Source: Rhodospirillaceae bacterium (lineage in GTDB: Bacteria > Pseudomonadota > Alphaproteobacteria > UBA8366). From it: DNA of 64,000 bases. Positions 7,684 to 16,937 of the stretch are shown here, one piece after another; within the stretch, counting starts at the first letter, position 1; each line of letters opens with the position of its first letter. A program made the translations under genes and the position numbers. The notes under the pieces were generated by a model. It was given only the letters and a program-made list of their open reading frames with translations. It did not search any database and was not told the DNA's origin. Where the stretch lies: NCBI GenBank assembly GCA_002722095.1, contig PBKG01000016.1, positions 180,998-244,997 of the forward strand, given 5' to 3'.

Positions 7684-9120
7684 ATGACTCTTAAGGGCGC
7701 ACCTTGGCGAAGGTGGCCGGCACGGTGGGGCTTAGTGTGGAAGTTCCTGCAAAATCGTTGTCGGTTCGTACTCGCACTTTTGGTCGGCACGGCAGCGTGG
7801 ACCGGCTACGCCGAAGCGCGCGATCTCCCGCTCTATTACTATAATCTCGCACTTCAGGCGCGCGCCAACTATGAACGCGCGCTGACGACTAACCGGCCCG
7901 ATGTTGTTAGGGCCTACTATGACTATGCGCTCGCTGCGCATGACGATTACGTCCGAGCTTATCAGGCTTTCTACGGCCGTCCCGTGGTGCGAACCGTCGC
8001 CGCGCGGCCGGACAGCAATCGCGTATTCGCCTCCCTGCTCGGAGATCCGGGTAACGTTGCGCTCAACGTACGCTATGCCCAGCTCGCCGAGGCCGAAGGT
8101 GCTCCTCGCAAAGCTTTAACTGCCTATCAGCGAGCACTCCGTCTCGACCCCAAAAATGTCGCCGCGCAACAGGGCCTGGACCGGGTCGTCGCCCTTCTGG
8201 GACCCGACGCAACCAAGGGCATTTTGACGCGCTCCAAAGACCAAGTCGATGAGCGGCAACAGGCCGCCGATGCGGCCGGTTCGGAAACCTTCATGTCGCT
8301 GGAAGGCGGATTTCGCTACGAAACCAGTGCCAGTGGGAGGCCCGACATTATTCCACGCGAGGACAGCTTTATCCTCAATGCTTCGGGTTCGCTGGTCGAT
8401 GAACGGACAGTGGGGACGATCACGGATTTTCGTCTGCGAACCGATTTCTATGTCTATGCGGATTTTTATATAGACAACGACAACAGCGACTACGATCTCA
8501 TAAGCCTCAAAGTCGGGCCGGTATTCCCGATATCCAAAGAGTGGCAATTCGTAGTCATGCCCTTCGCCGAGGCCAGCTTTCTCGATTATAAGCATTTCTC
8601 CCATAAGGGGGGTGTCTCCGCCGCATTCGAAAATCTCGGCGATCATTGGCTAAATACGGTCGAGGTAAAGCTGGGGCGCGAAGATTTCTCGTCCGATTTC
8701 GATGGCCGCGATGCGACGCAGCCCGAAATTGCCGCGACACTGGTCGCTTACGACCTCATAAACAAGAAAGACCATTTCTTCTTTACACCTACTTTCGCCT
8801 ACAACAATGCGGAAGAGTCCCGTTTCAGATATCTGCAACCGGGCCTGTCGCTGCAATATGAATCACCGATCGCAAGTTCATTTATACTCGGCATGACTCT
8901 CAGCTACTTCGCACGCCTCTATGAAGGTAAAGAAATCAACGTTGCCCGTAATCGACGCGATGCTAATTTCCTCGCCGCCCCCACCCTTACCTATAAGGGA
9001 TTTATATTCGACAGCGTCGACTTAATCGGCCGCTACAGCTTCGAACAAAATTGGTCTAATGACGGCGCGCAAAACTACGATAGTCATAGCGTCGGATTGA
9101 ACGTTAAATGGGATTATTGA
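7684..9120 (+). CDS. TPR-containing outer-membrane beta-barrel protein
   Basis: A protein of up to 478 residues. A hydrophobic signal segment (about residues 29-45) ends near A-E-A-R-D. Residues about 50-190 are helical with a TPR-like unit ending KALTAYQRALRLDPKN. The C-terminal half (about 200-478) is rich in alternating aromatic strands and ends in W-D-Y, as expected of an outer-membrane barrel. A GTG at 7735 after GGTGGGG would give a more typical signal peptide and is an alternative start. The architecture recalls TPR-barrel surface proteins such as Slam-like ones, but no family is firmly recognised. Translation is coupled to the FecR-domain gene. Confidence 0.65.
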   Translation: MTLKGAPWRRWPARWGLVWKFLQNRCRFVLALLVGTAAWTGYAEARDLPLYYYNLALQARANYERALTTNRPDVVRAYYDYALAAHDDYVRAYQAFYGRPVVRTVAARPDSNRVFASLLGDPGNVALNVRYAQLAEAEGAPRKALTAYQRALRLDPKNVAAQQGLDRVVALLGPDATKGILTRSKDQVDERQQAADAAGSETFMSLEGGFRYETSASGRPDIIPREDSFILNASGSLVDERTVGTITDFRLRTDFYVYADFYIDNDNSDYDLISLKVGPVFPISKEWQFVVMPFAEASFLDYKHFSHKGGVSAAFENLGDHWLNTVEVKLGREDFSSDFDGRDATQPEIAATLVAYDLINKKDHFFFTPTFAYNNAEESRFRYLQPGLSLQYESPIASSFILGMTLSYFARLYEGKEINVARNRRDANFLAAPTLTYKGFIFDSVDLIGRYSFEQNWSNDGAQNYDSHSVGLNVKWDY

Positions 9121-9947
9121 TGCGCCTTATATTGGTATTTTCCTTTTGCTTTATCGCGGCAACAACCGCTTCGTTTGCACAATCCGTGATCGGCACCACC
9201 TCCGAGGCGCAAGGTCAGATCACTGCACGGGGCATCGATGGCAAAGTTCGTGCGCTCAATTTGGGGTCGACACTTAAGCAAAACGACACCATTCGTACTG
9301 GCAAAAACGCAATCGTCGAATTGCTGTTTCTTGATCAAACGGTGATGACCTTAGGTCCAGAATCCGAGCTTCGCTTGGACGAACTGGTTTACCAACCGCG
9401 CATTGGTGGGAGATTCCTGACTACGCTTGCCCTCGGCGTCGCGCGATTTTTCTCCGGAGTTCAACCAAAATCCGCCTACGCGGTTCAAACGCCCAATGCA
9501 ACGATTGGCATTCGCGGCACGATATTCGACGTCGTTGTCGACCGCGATCAGGCCACCACCGTTGTGTTACGACGCGGCATCGTCACGTTCAGAAATCAGT
9601 CAGGTGTCACGCGCACCATTCGCAAGCCTAATTTTGCGAGCACCGCACGACGCGCCAATCGGGCACCAAGCAATCCGGCGCGATCAGACCGAGACCTGGA
9701 ACGAAAAACCCTTTTGTTGAACAAACTGAGTCCAGCTCGAGTTTCATCGAGCTCAGTACGGAAAATCGGTACACCTGGCAAACAAACCAAGGCTACACCC
9801 CGCCGCACAACATTGCGGCAACGCAAATCTCCTGTCACAGCGCGCAAGGCTAGCGTCAGAAAGTCTCCCATCAAGACAAGCGTGTTACGTTCCGCGCGAA
9901 TTTTGAGAAATAAAATCAACGCCCGCAAAGCGGCCAACAAACGTTAG
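9120..9947 (+). CDS. Periplasmic FecR-domain protein with basic tail
   Basis: The ATG at 9120 overlaps the TGA of the preceding gene (TGATG), implying translational coupling; an in-frame ATG at 9108 is also possible. Residues 1-20 form a signal peptide ending SFAQS. A FecR domain follows: GSTLKQNDTIRTGKNA, LDQTVMTLGPESEL and TPNATIGIRGTIFDV. Unlike FecR anti-sigma factors there is no N-terminal cytoplasmic part and no sigma gene nearby. The last hundred or so residues are strongly basic, rich in R, K, S and T with R-K-S-P/T repeats, possibly for binding LPS, peptidoglycan or another polyanion. A two-protein envelope system with the barrel is likely. Confidence 0.75.
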   Translation: MRLILVFSFCFIAATTASFAQSVIGTTSEAQGQITARGIDGKVRALNLGSTLKQNDTIRTGKNAIVELLFLDQTVMTLGPESELRLDELVYQPRIGGRFLTTLALGVARFFSGVQPKSAYAVQTPNATIGIRGTIFDVVVDRDQATTVVLRRGIVTFRNQSGVTRTIRKPNFASTARRANRAPSNPARSDRDLERKTLLLNKLSPARVSSSSVRKIGTPGKQTKATPRRTTLRQRKSPVTARKASVRKSPIKTSVLRSARILRNKINARKAANKR

Positions 9948-9953
9948 TTTCGG

Positions 9954-11174
9954 TTAGGGGGTCGGCCCGCCGATTATTCCGTCATCGTGCAATCGGCCCA
10001 GTTCGGCGTCGTTGAAACCGAGTATTTCGGCCAATACCCTATCCGTGTCCTGCCCTAGAATCGGCGCTGGCTGAACCGGCTGACGATCGATCCCGGCAAA
10101 ATCCAACATCGCACCGGCAGCGCGGTATCGGCCAATTCCAGGTTGATCAATTTCGTCAAACAAAGGGCTTTCGGTGGACAGGCGTGGATCTTCAGCAACT
10201 GCTTGGGTCACTGATTGATACGGCCCCCAGCAAGCGCCGGCCTCATCCAAAGCCGCGGTAACGGTCGCGAAATCGTGCTGTTGGAACCAAGCACCTAAAA
10301 CATCCGTTATGGGGTCGCGCGCGGCATAGCGATTTTCTTCACGCTTGAGATCGAAACCAAATTCTTCCTCAATCGCTTTCATCTTCGTTTCAGTGTTTGT
10401 CGCCTCAACGAGCACCTGCCAGTGGCGAGGCGTAAATGCGGTTACCATGATCCGACGGCCATCGGCAGTAGCGAAGTCTTGTGCATAAGTGCCAAAAACA
10501 TGGTTCCCGGTTTTTGGCCGGTCCTCGCCATTCACCTCCGCTTCGCCGATATACCCGAGGTGACTGAGCGTAGCGAACGCCGTGTCCGACAAAGCGAGCT
10601 GAACAAAGGCACCTTCTCCTGTCTCGGAACGCTTACGTTCGGCGGCCATCAATCCTTGGACCGCCGAGAGCCCCGCGACCACATCCCAAACCGGCATCAC
10701 GTGATTGACCGGCTGGTCATGGTCAACCGGCCCAGTCACCAACGGAAAGCCAGCGGCAGCGTTGACCGTATAGTCGAGTGCGACGGAACCATCGCGATTG
10801 CCGACGATGCTGATCATGATCAAATCTTCGCGTTTTGCCTTCAGACCGTCATAGGCAAGCCATCCGCGTGGCGGCAGGTTGGTTATAACCAAGCCCTTTT
10901 GCGGGCCCGCTTCGGTCATAAGCGCATGTGCGATCTCGCGGCCTTTCTCTTCTCGAACATTGAGCGCGATCGATTTCTTACCCTTATTGAGGCCGGCCCA
11001 ATAAAGGCTGCGGCCATCCTTGGTGACCGGCCAACGACGATAATCGAGCCCGCCACCGATTGGATCGATGCGAATTACTTCCGCACCCATTTGCGCGAGG
11101 CTCAATCCGGCGTAGGGCGCGGCGATAAACGCAGACACCTCGACCACACGCATGCCTTTTAGGAGTTCGTACAT
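9954..11174 (-). CDS. CaiB/BaiF family (class III) CoA transferase
   Basis: A 406-residue protein of the type III CoA-transferase family, which moves CoA between carboxylic acids through an aspartyl-CoA intermediate. The N terminus LKGMRVVEVSAFIAAPYAG and the block YRRWPVTKDGRSLYWAGLN-K-G-K-K-S are characteristic. ATG 11174 follows GAAGGG; codons further upstream would overlap the neighbouring gene. The gene starts 19 bases after the TPR/2OG-oxygenase stop and is probably co-transcribed. The acyl donor and acceptor cannot be deduced. Confidence 0.88.
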   Translation of the reverse strand: MYELLKGMRVVEVSAFIAAPYAGLSLAQMGAEVIRIDPIGGGLDYRRWPVTKDGRSLYWAGLNKGKKSIALNVREEKGREIAHALMTEAGPQKGLVITNLPPRGWLAYDGLKAKREDLIMISIVGNRDGSVALDYTVNAAAGFPLVTGPVDHDQPVNHVMPVWDVVAGLSAVQGLMAAERKRSETGEGAFVQLALSDTAFATLSHLGYIGEAEVNGEDRPKTGNHVFGTYAQDFATADGRRIMVTAFTPRHWQVLVEATNTETKMKAIEEEFGFDLKREENRYAARDPITDVLGAWFQQHDFATVTAALDEAGACWGPYQSVTQAVAEDPRLSTESPLFDEIDQPGIGRYRAAGAMLDFAGIDRQPVQPAPILGQDTDRVLAEILGFNDAELGRLHDDGIIGGPTP

Positions 11175-11193
11175 ATTTAACCCTTCGAGTGAC

Positions 11194-12702
11194 TTAAGAC
11201 GCGGGACGAAAGTCGAACGCGATGCTGACTCGCGGCGCCTCCGCGTCATATGGAATTGTGCGATGATAAAAGAACGACGGAAAAAGCAGAAGCAAGCCCT
11301 CTTCCGGTTGCACTGTCTTTAACGGCACTTCTCCGGAATAAGGAATTTCTGGGGGCGGCGCGCCAAATTCTATCCAGCCCGCCTCAGGGCCGTGACCGTC
11401 GATTTTGAAGATCGGAACCTGCGGGTAATAGACGCCGCTGACCCAGCCCGACGGATGAATGTGCGCGACTTGATGCCCCTCGCTTTCCATAACGATGGAC
11501 CAAACCACGAGCTCACGCAGCGGTCGATCCGCTGCAAACGGATGATCGACATTTTTCGCCTGGCCCGCCTGAAACCGCTGTACCGCTTGCCACAGAATTT
11601 TCTCGAAATCCGCGAAAGGACCCTTCGGTTCGGTTAGTAAATTGCCAGTATGCTGTCCATTGACCGTGGCATGACTGGTAGGCGCATGTGCAAGTGAAGG
11701 ATGGCCAAGGATATGATCTACCAACGCCGCATTGAAGTCGGCGAGCGTTGAGTATCCGTCCGGCGCCGATACATGCGTCGCGGCAATCAAACGGTCATAA
11801 TCTGCCACAATGGCGGCATCGTCCACGCGACCGGCGGCGGCTAACGCGAATGGCCTGAGCGCGAGCATTTCGCAATCATTCGGCGGCGCTGCCTCGCAGA
11901 GATTTACAGCCTCTTCTGCTTGGTCCAAGGCAATTTTGGATGCTCCTAAGCCAAACTTAGCTCGACTCAAATCCGGCTTGAGCGCCAACGCGGCCGAAAG
12001 TGACTCTGCCGCAGCCCGGTGATCGCCGGACATAGCTAGCGCAGCGCCAAGATTGTATCGTGCATCCGCATAGTCCGGCGCTAAACGGAGCGCTTCTTTA
12101 TGAGCAGCAATCGATTCGTCGAAGCGACCCGCATATTTCAATGCATTCCCGAGATTGGTGTGTGTCGGCGGAAATTCGGGTGCTAGTTCAATTGCTTTTC
12201 CAAGGGACTTAATTGCCTCTTCCAAATGGCCCGCTTCGGTTAGCACGCAACCGAGATTCGCGTGTGCTGAATCAATCGAAGCATCCAATGCAACTACTGC
12301 ACGGTAGGCATCGATCGACTCGTCCAATCGGTCCAGTTTTTCCAAAACCTCAGCCAAATTGAACCAGGCCTCGATAAAGGCCGGCGCCATCTCGGTTGCG
12401 CGCCGATAGGCATCAGCCGCTTCGGCAAAGCGTCCCGATGCAGCTTCAGCATTCCCCAAATTGTAAAGAAGATCGGGCCGGACGCCGCCGATCTCGAGCG
12501 CTCGGCGAAGTTGCCCCACTGCTACCTCAAATTCACCTTGCTCGAGCGCTACAAGACCAAGGCCTTCCGACGCCCCGGCATGGGCGGGTTCACGTGCGAG
12601 GATATCTCGAAACACCCCTGCCGCCCCGGCAAAATCGCCAGCGTGCGCCATACGCATTCCGTTTTCCATCAATTCGTCAAATTCGGGCCCGGTATCAGAC
12701 AT
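11194..12702 (-). CDS. TPR protein fused to putative 2OG-Fe(II) oxygenase
   Basis: A 502-residue protein. Residues about 5-270 are consecutive TPR units (AYRRATEMAPAFIEAWFNLA, LGKAIELAPEFPPTHTNLG and others). The C-terminal 130 residues match the putative 2OG-Fe(II) oxygenase type seen after TPR arrays, with HIHPSGWVSGVYY supplying likely metal ligands and FPSFFYHRTIPY the distal histidine, followed by an arginine (PRVSIAFD). It may hydroxylate a protein or glycan bound by the TPR domain. ATG 12702 follows GGGAAACACG. A divergent glycosyltransferase gene lies 143 bases away. The substrate is unknown. Confidence 0.8.
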   Translation of the reverse strand: MSDTGPEFDELMENGMRMAHAGDFAGAAGVFRDILAREPAHAGASEGLGLVALEQGEFEVAVGQLRRALEIGGVRPDLLYNLGNAEAASGRFAEAADAYRRATEMAPAFIEAWFNLAEVLEKLDRLDESIDAYRAVVALDASIDSAHANLGCVLTEAGHLEEAIKSLGKAIELAPEFPPTHTNLGNALKYAGRFDESIAAHKEALRLAPDYADARYNLGAALAMSGDHRAAAESLSAALALKPDLSRAKFGLGASKIALDQAEEAVNLCEAAPPNDCEMLALRPFALAAAGRVDDAAIVADYDRLIAATHVSAPDGYSTLADFNAALVDHILGHPSLAHAPTSHATVNGQHTGNLLTEPKGPFADFEKILWQAVQRFQAGQAKNVDHPFAADRPLRELVVWSIVMESEGHQVAHIHPSGWVSGVYYPQVPIFKIDGHGPEAGWIEFGAPPPEIPYSGEVPLKTVQPEEGLLLLFPSFFYHRTIPYDAEAPRVSIAFDFRPAS

Positions 12703-12845
12703 CGTGTTTCCCGCGTGCTCTTGTATTCTGCCTCGCACGGTCGAAAAAATCCGTCAAGCAGCGTGTTACGGTGCCAATCGACGGTCAATGGGCGATCTGA
12801 TAGCATCGCCGCTCACGAACGCATCGCTGGCGCCACGGGGGAAAC

Positions 12846-14120
12846 ATGATTTCTGACGCACCGCTAAAGGTGGGCGTCCTGGTAGATTTGGAACGCGGCC
12901 CTCGCGCCGGTGGTCACGTCAAATGCTGGGAACGGTTTGCGGAAGCGTCCGTCGACCTTGGCGAGAATCTCGATCTGACGGTGCATTTTCAAGGGCGCCA
13001 GGAAGAAACAATATCCCTCGGCCCACAGACGCGGTTGGTAACCCTCAAACCGGTATTCAGCACCGAGCGGTTATTTTTCCTGCGCAATATCGCCGATTAC
13101 ACCGATCTCGCACCGGGCCATCCACGCTTGAAACATTATTTGCGAAACTACGATGTCCTCCACACGACCGATGGCTACTTCGCCTATGCGCAATCGGCAG
13201 CACGTTTCAGTAAAAAGCACAGCGTTCCTTTAGTCAGTTCTCTGCATACCAACACTCCCGGCTTCACCCGGGTCTATTCCGAGCGCGCTATCCGACGTGC
13301 CTTCGGTGAAAGCGCGGCTGCTCGACTGTTGGTCGACCGATTACGTCTGCCCGATAAATTCTCACGCGATATGGAGAAGAAGTTACAAAAGCACTTGGCC
13401 CAATGCCGCGCGGTCCTCGCCTCCGAGGATGATGCCCTCGCGGCCCATGTCCCGGCTGGGGTGCCTACAACGCAATTGCGTAGGGGAATTGACAAGAGTC
13501 TGTTTCATCCGGACAAGCGTGATCCCGCCGGACTGCGTGCACAGTTTCATATTCCCGAGGATCGCCCGGTCATCGCGTTCGTCGGGCGGCTAGACGGCTC
13601 GAAAAACGTTATGACACTGGCCCACGCCGCAAAATTGATGCTCGAGCACGGCAAAGACCCGCACTTGGTTCTAGCCGGCAAAGGTTACTATCGAGACGAG
13701 ATCAAAGATCTTCTCGGAGCCAATGTAAGCTTTGCCGGTACGTTGGAAGCCGAGGAGGTCGCTCGACTGAACGCCTCTTCGGATTTGTTCGTTTTCCCAT
13801 CCACATTGGAAGTGTGGCCGAACGCGGTACTTGAAGCGAAAGCGTGCGGCACGCCGGTCGTTGTCGCCCCCGGCGGCGGCGGAATTTACATACGCACACC
13901 CGGCGAAGACGGTCTGGTGATCGAAGATCAGTCGCCGACGAGTTGGGCCGATACCATCGAAGCGCTCTTGGAGGACTCCGACCGGCTTGCCAGCCTTGGC
14001 CGCGCCGCAAGACAAGATGTCGAGCAAAACCGCCTTTCTTGGGCCGACGTTCTACGACAGGATTTGCTCCCTATTTGGCGTCTCGCTTCAAATGAAATTG
14101 TATCCGCCAACAACGGCTGA
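12846..14120 (+). CDS. Family GT4-type glycosyltransferase
   Basis: A 424-residue GT-B enzyme. The N-terminal domain carries an AGGHVKCWERFA block, the C-terminal domain GRLDGSKNVMTLAHA, and the E-x7-E motif EVWPNAVLEAKACGTPVV that binds the sugar nucleotide. It likely transfers a sugar from a nucleotide donor to a lipid or glycan in the cytoplasm; donor and acceptor are unknown. The start follows GGGGGAAAC. It is divergent from the TPR/2OG-oxygenase gene, so a shared envelope-glycan role is possible but not shown. Confidence 0.85.
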   Translation: MISDAPLKVGVLVDLERGPRAGGHVKCWERFAEASVDLGENLDLTVHFQGRQEETISLGPQTRLVTLKPVFSTERLFFLRNIADYTDLAPGHPRLKHYLRNYDVLHTTDGYFAYAQSAARFSKKHSVPLVSSLHTNTPGFTRVYSERAIRRAFGESAAARLLVDRLRLPDKFSRDMEKKLQKHLAQCRAVLASEDDALAAHVPAGVPTTQLRRGIDKSLFHPDKRDPAGLRAQFHIPEDRPVIAFVGRLDGSKNVMTLAHAAKLMLEHGKDPHLVLAGKGYYRDEIKDLLGANVSFAGTLEAEEVARLNASSDLFVFPSTLEVWPNAVLEAKACGTPVVVAPGGGGIYIRTPGEDGLVIEDQSPTSWADTIEALLEDSDRLASLGRAARQDVEQNRLSWADVLRQDLLPIWRLASNEIVSANNG

Positions 14121-14216
14121 CCCGGTCGGCCAGGCCCAAATTATGTTTCGTTTGGTGTGACCGAACCCTGCGCTGATGCTATAGTACAATCGAATGAATT
14201 TACGGGAGAATTCGTC

Positions 14217-15005
14217 ATGGCCGAAGCTGCCGCAATTTTCGATCGCAAGCATAATTCGCTCAAAGGACAAGTGAGCGAAACAGAATGGCAGACTCGAGTA
14301 GATCTCGCTGCCGGCTGCCGTATCGCTTACAAGTTCGGCTGGAACAAATCCATCCGCAACCACTTTGTTGCCCGAATCCCCGACCAACCGGACTGTATCT
14401 TGATTAACCCGCGCGGCCTTTTGTGGTGCGAATTGACCGCCAGTGATTTCATTAAATTCGACCTGGACGGCCATCAGCTGACCGAGTCCGAGCTGCCCCC
14501 GGGCCCTGCCGGCCTTAACTTTCACAGTGCTCTCCTGCGCTTAAAACCGGATCGTGGCGCATCGCTGCATATCCATGAGGATTCCAGCGTTGCGGTATCG
14601 GCGAGCGTCGAAGGCCTCAAATACATCAATCAAGAGAGCCTCGCGCTCTACGGCCAGATCGCCTACCACGACTACGAGGGATTGGCGCAAGCAGAAGAAG
14701 AAGGTCCAGAGATCGCTGCGGAACTGGGCGAGAAAAGCTGCATGATTATGCGGAATCATGGCTTGCTGACGATCGGCCGAACAATTGCGGAGACCTTCAG
14801 CCTGATGGACCGGTTGGTCGACACCTGCCGTGTCCAAACCAAATTAATGGCTGGTGGAATTCCATTCCAGGAAGTGCCGAAAGAGGTTTGCCAGCACACC
14901 TTCGAGCAGTATCAGAAACGCTGGAAGGTCCGGCCCTTCGGCCAGGATGAATGGACCGCTTTCGTGCGCCAGGTGGATCGGGAAGACCCTTCCTTCAGAC
15001 TTTAA
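14217..15005 (+). CDS. Class II aldolase/adducin-family protein
   Basis: A 262-residue protein of the class II aldolase/adducin family. Zinc ligands are visible in LHIHEDSS and MRNHGLLTIG. The region before the HxH motif reads AGLNFHSALLRLKPDRG, the adducin-like form in which the catalytic glutamate of fuculose-phosphate aldolase is not conserved. It is therefore more likely a decarboxylase, dehydratase or other lyase than a sugar-phosphate aldolase. ATG 14217 follows CGGGAGAATT; an upstream GTG at 14157 lacks such a site. Confidence 0.85.
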   Translation: MAEAAAIFDRKHNSLKGQVSETEWQTRVDLAAGCRIAYKFGWNKSIRNHFVARIPDQPDCILINPRGLLWCELTASDFIKFDLDGHQLTESELPPGPAGLNFHSALLRLKPDRGASLHIHEDSSVAVSASVEGLKYINQESLALYGQIAYHDYEGLAQAEEEGPEIAAELGEKSCMIMRNHGLLTIGRTIAETFSLMDRLVDTCRVQTKLMAGGIPFQEVPKEVCQHTFEQYQKRWKVRPFGQDEWTAFVRQVDREDPSFRL

Positions 15006-15008
15006 TTT

Positions 15009-15033
15009 CGCTATTTGAGTTTTACGAATAGCG
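15009..15033. repeat. Short hairpin after class II aldolase gene
   Basis: CGCTATT (15009-15015) and AATAGCG (15027-15033) form a 7-bp stem with an 11-base loop, starting three bases after the stop codon. No U-run follows, so termination activity is doubtful. Confidence 0.3.
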
Positions 15034-15136
15034 CCGCCGCACACAGGGCCACGCAGGTAGTAGTATATCCGCCGCGCGCCGGTCAGCGGCGCCGCCGCGT
15101 TTCGGCCTCGTTATTTTTTCATGCTATGATTCTGTC

Positions 15137-16144
15137 ATGAGTACAGAGTTCGCCGACTATCTGAAAATCATCGCCCGCGGGCCAACGCTTTCGCGATCGT
15201 TAACGCGCGAAGAGGCCGAGATCGCGATGGGAATGGTCCTTGACGGCAAGGTTGACCCGGAACAGCTCGGCGGGTTTCTCCTGGTCCTGCGGCAACGGGG
15301 CGAGACCGCAGACGAATTCGCCGGATTTGTTGACGCCACAAAACAGCGCATGACACTACCGACGTCGTTTTCCAAACCGGATATTGATTGGCCGACCTAT
15401 GCGGACCGGCATCGCCAACAACCCTGGTACGTGCTTGCCGCGCTTCTATTGGCGGAAAACGGCATTTCGGTCTTCATGCATGGCATCGAGGGCGAGCATA
15501 AAGATTGTGCACCAACCAGGCCGGTCTTGCGGGCTCTCGGGATCGAACTCTGTTCGGGTCTCGACGATGCTGCTGAGAGGTTGACTAAATCCGGTTTCGC
15601 CTATGCGGGCCTCGAAACCTTTGCGCCTGAAACCGAGACGTTGTTCCACTTGAAACCCAAACTTGGCGTGCGCTCGGTCGCCAACACTTTCGTTCGCGAC
15701 CTAAATCCCTTCGGCGCCCAACTCGCCATGGTCGGAATCGTCCATTCGGCCTATCGACCCCAACATCAAGAGACCTTGCGCCTACTCGGCCAATCCCGTG
15801 CGGCCGTTTTCAAAGGCATTGGTGGCGAGGTCCATCGCAATCCTTACAAAGCCGGCCGGGCGGCCATTCTTTTGAATGGCGAACCTGGAGAGGAAAGCTG
15901 GCCGGCGCTGGTCTCGGGTGAAGCATTCCTGTGGCGTCAGGAATCGCTGGCGCCTGATTTGGTCGCAGGTGTATGGCAGGGAGAAACCGAACATCCGCCG
16001 GCCGTCGCGTCGATAACCGCCACTGCGGCCATCGCGCTGCGATTGCTCGGCCGCGCCAACGACATTGCAGAGGCCGACGCTCTCGCCGGCGCAATGTGGC
16101 AAACCCACCTAAAGACAGTTTCCCAAACAGCGCTCGCGGGTTAA
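15137..16144 (+). CDS. TrpD2/YbiB-like glycosyl transferase-family protein
   Basis: A 335-residue protein with the fold of anthranilate phosphoribosyltransferase: the helical N-terminal domain (SLTREEAEIAMGMVLDGKV, QLGGFLLVLRQRGET) and the later blocks GVRSVANTFVRDLNPFGAQ and FKGIGGEVHRNP. The glycine-rich PRPP loop of true TrpD is not retained in canonical form, and no trp genes are nearby. This fits the TrpD2/YbiB group, whose E. coli member binds nucleic acid. A DNA- or RNA-binding role is more likely than tryptophan synthesis. Confidence 0.75.
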   Translation: MSTEFADYLKIIARGPTLSRSLTREEAEIAMGMVLDGKVDPEQLGGFLLVLRQRGETADEFAGFVDATKQRMTLPTSFSKPDIDWPTYADRHRQQPWYVLAALLLAENGISVFMHGIEGEHKDCAPTRPVLRALGIELCSGLDDAAERLTKSGFAYAGLETFAPETETLFHLKPKLGVRSVANTFVRDLNPFGAQLAMVGIVHSAYRPQHQETLRLLGQSRAAVFKGIGGEVHRNPYKAGRAAILLNGEPGEESWPALVSGEAFLWRQESLAPDLVAGVWQGETEHPPAVASITATAAIALRLLGRANDIAEADALAGAMWQTHLKTVSQTALAG

Positions 16145-16282
16145 CCGCTCACCTAGCGCCGTTGGTGGCAAAATTGAAAACTCCTGAAAACATCGGTGAT
16201 CGGGCGAGTTATCTTGCTTGTGTAAGCAGCGAACGCCGCATCCAGCATAAGCTGCAGCCATATTGCCCTGAGCGAAACCGCA

Positions 16283-16801
16283 TCAATGGCCTCTATGGGG
16301 CATATGATGATGCGTATTGGACATGCCACCGATCTTTTTTACCGGAGCTTGAAAGCTGACCCGGCTGCCATCGGCAAACCCGAACGTAACCTCGACTTTG
16401 TCACCGGCCGTAAGCGCCCTCTTAGGGTGCATCAGCATAAGGTGGAATCCCCCCGGAGCCATCTTCAGGGTGCCATTTGCAGGAATGGTTATTTGGTCCT
16501 GCTTGACCATGGTCCCGATTCCGTTTTCCACCTTGGAAAGGTGTAATTCGACTTTTTCGTAAGTAGGGCTCGCAACGAAGACGAGGTGGACCGGCGCGGT
16601 GGTGCGGTTATGAAGTGTGGCATACCCCGCATGCATCCGCATATTCGGCGGCGCCTCACGCACCCACGGCTCGGATACCGTAACTTTGGTATCCGCCAGG
16701 GCGTGAATTGGCGGAAACAACCATGCCAAGGCGATAGCTGCTGTACCAAGGAGGATCTGGTTAAGAAACATGCCGACTTTCGCTGTAGCAGTTTGGTGCA
16801 T
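16283..16801 (-). CDS. PCu(A)C-family periplasmic copper chaperone
   Basis: A 172-residue secreted protein. A hydrophobic signal segment ends near HALADTK. The family copper site H-x10-M-x21-H-x-M is present with exact spacing at H87, M98, H120 and M122. The C terminus is unusually rich in histidine and methionine (THHHMPHRGH), a second possible copper-binding site. Such proteins deliver Cu(I) to the CuA centre of cytochrome oxidase. ATG 16801 is preferred over an upstream TTG; ATG 16771 is also possible. No SCO or cox gene is adjacent. Confidence 0.87.
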   Translation of the reverse strand: MHQTATAKVGMFLNQILLGTAAIALAWLFPPIHALADTKVTVSEPWVREAPPNMRMHAGYATLHNRTTAPVHLVFVASPTYEKVELHLSKVENGIGTMVKQDQITIPANGTLKMAPGGFHLMLMHPKRALTAGDKVEVTFGFADGSRVSFQAPVKKIGGMSNTHHHMPHRGH

Positions 16802-16937
16802 TGCAGGACTCTTTTTACGATTGCGCCAAAGCAATCATACATGCCAGTGCCGCGCAGGCAGTCAAAATACCGTTACTGCGACAATTCGATCATCCGCTGA
16901 TCCGCTCACAACGCCGATGGTTCCAGCCCTCGTAAGG

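Noticed and set aside
15137..16144. Anthranilate phosphoribosyltransferase (trpD)
   Set aside because: The PRPP-binding loop is not canonical and no trp genes are present; a TrpD2/YbiB-like protein fits better.
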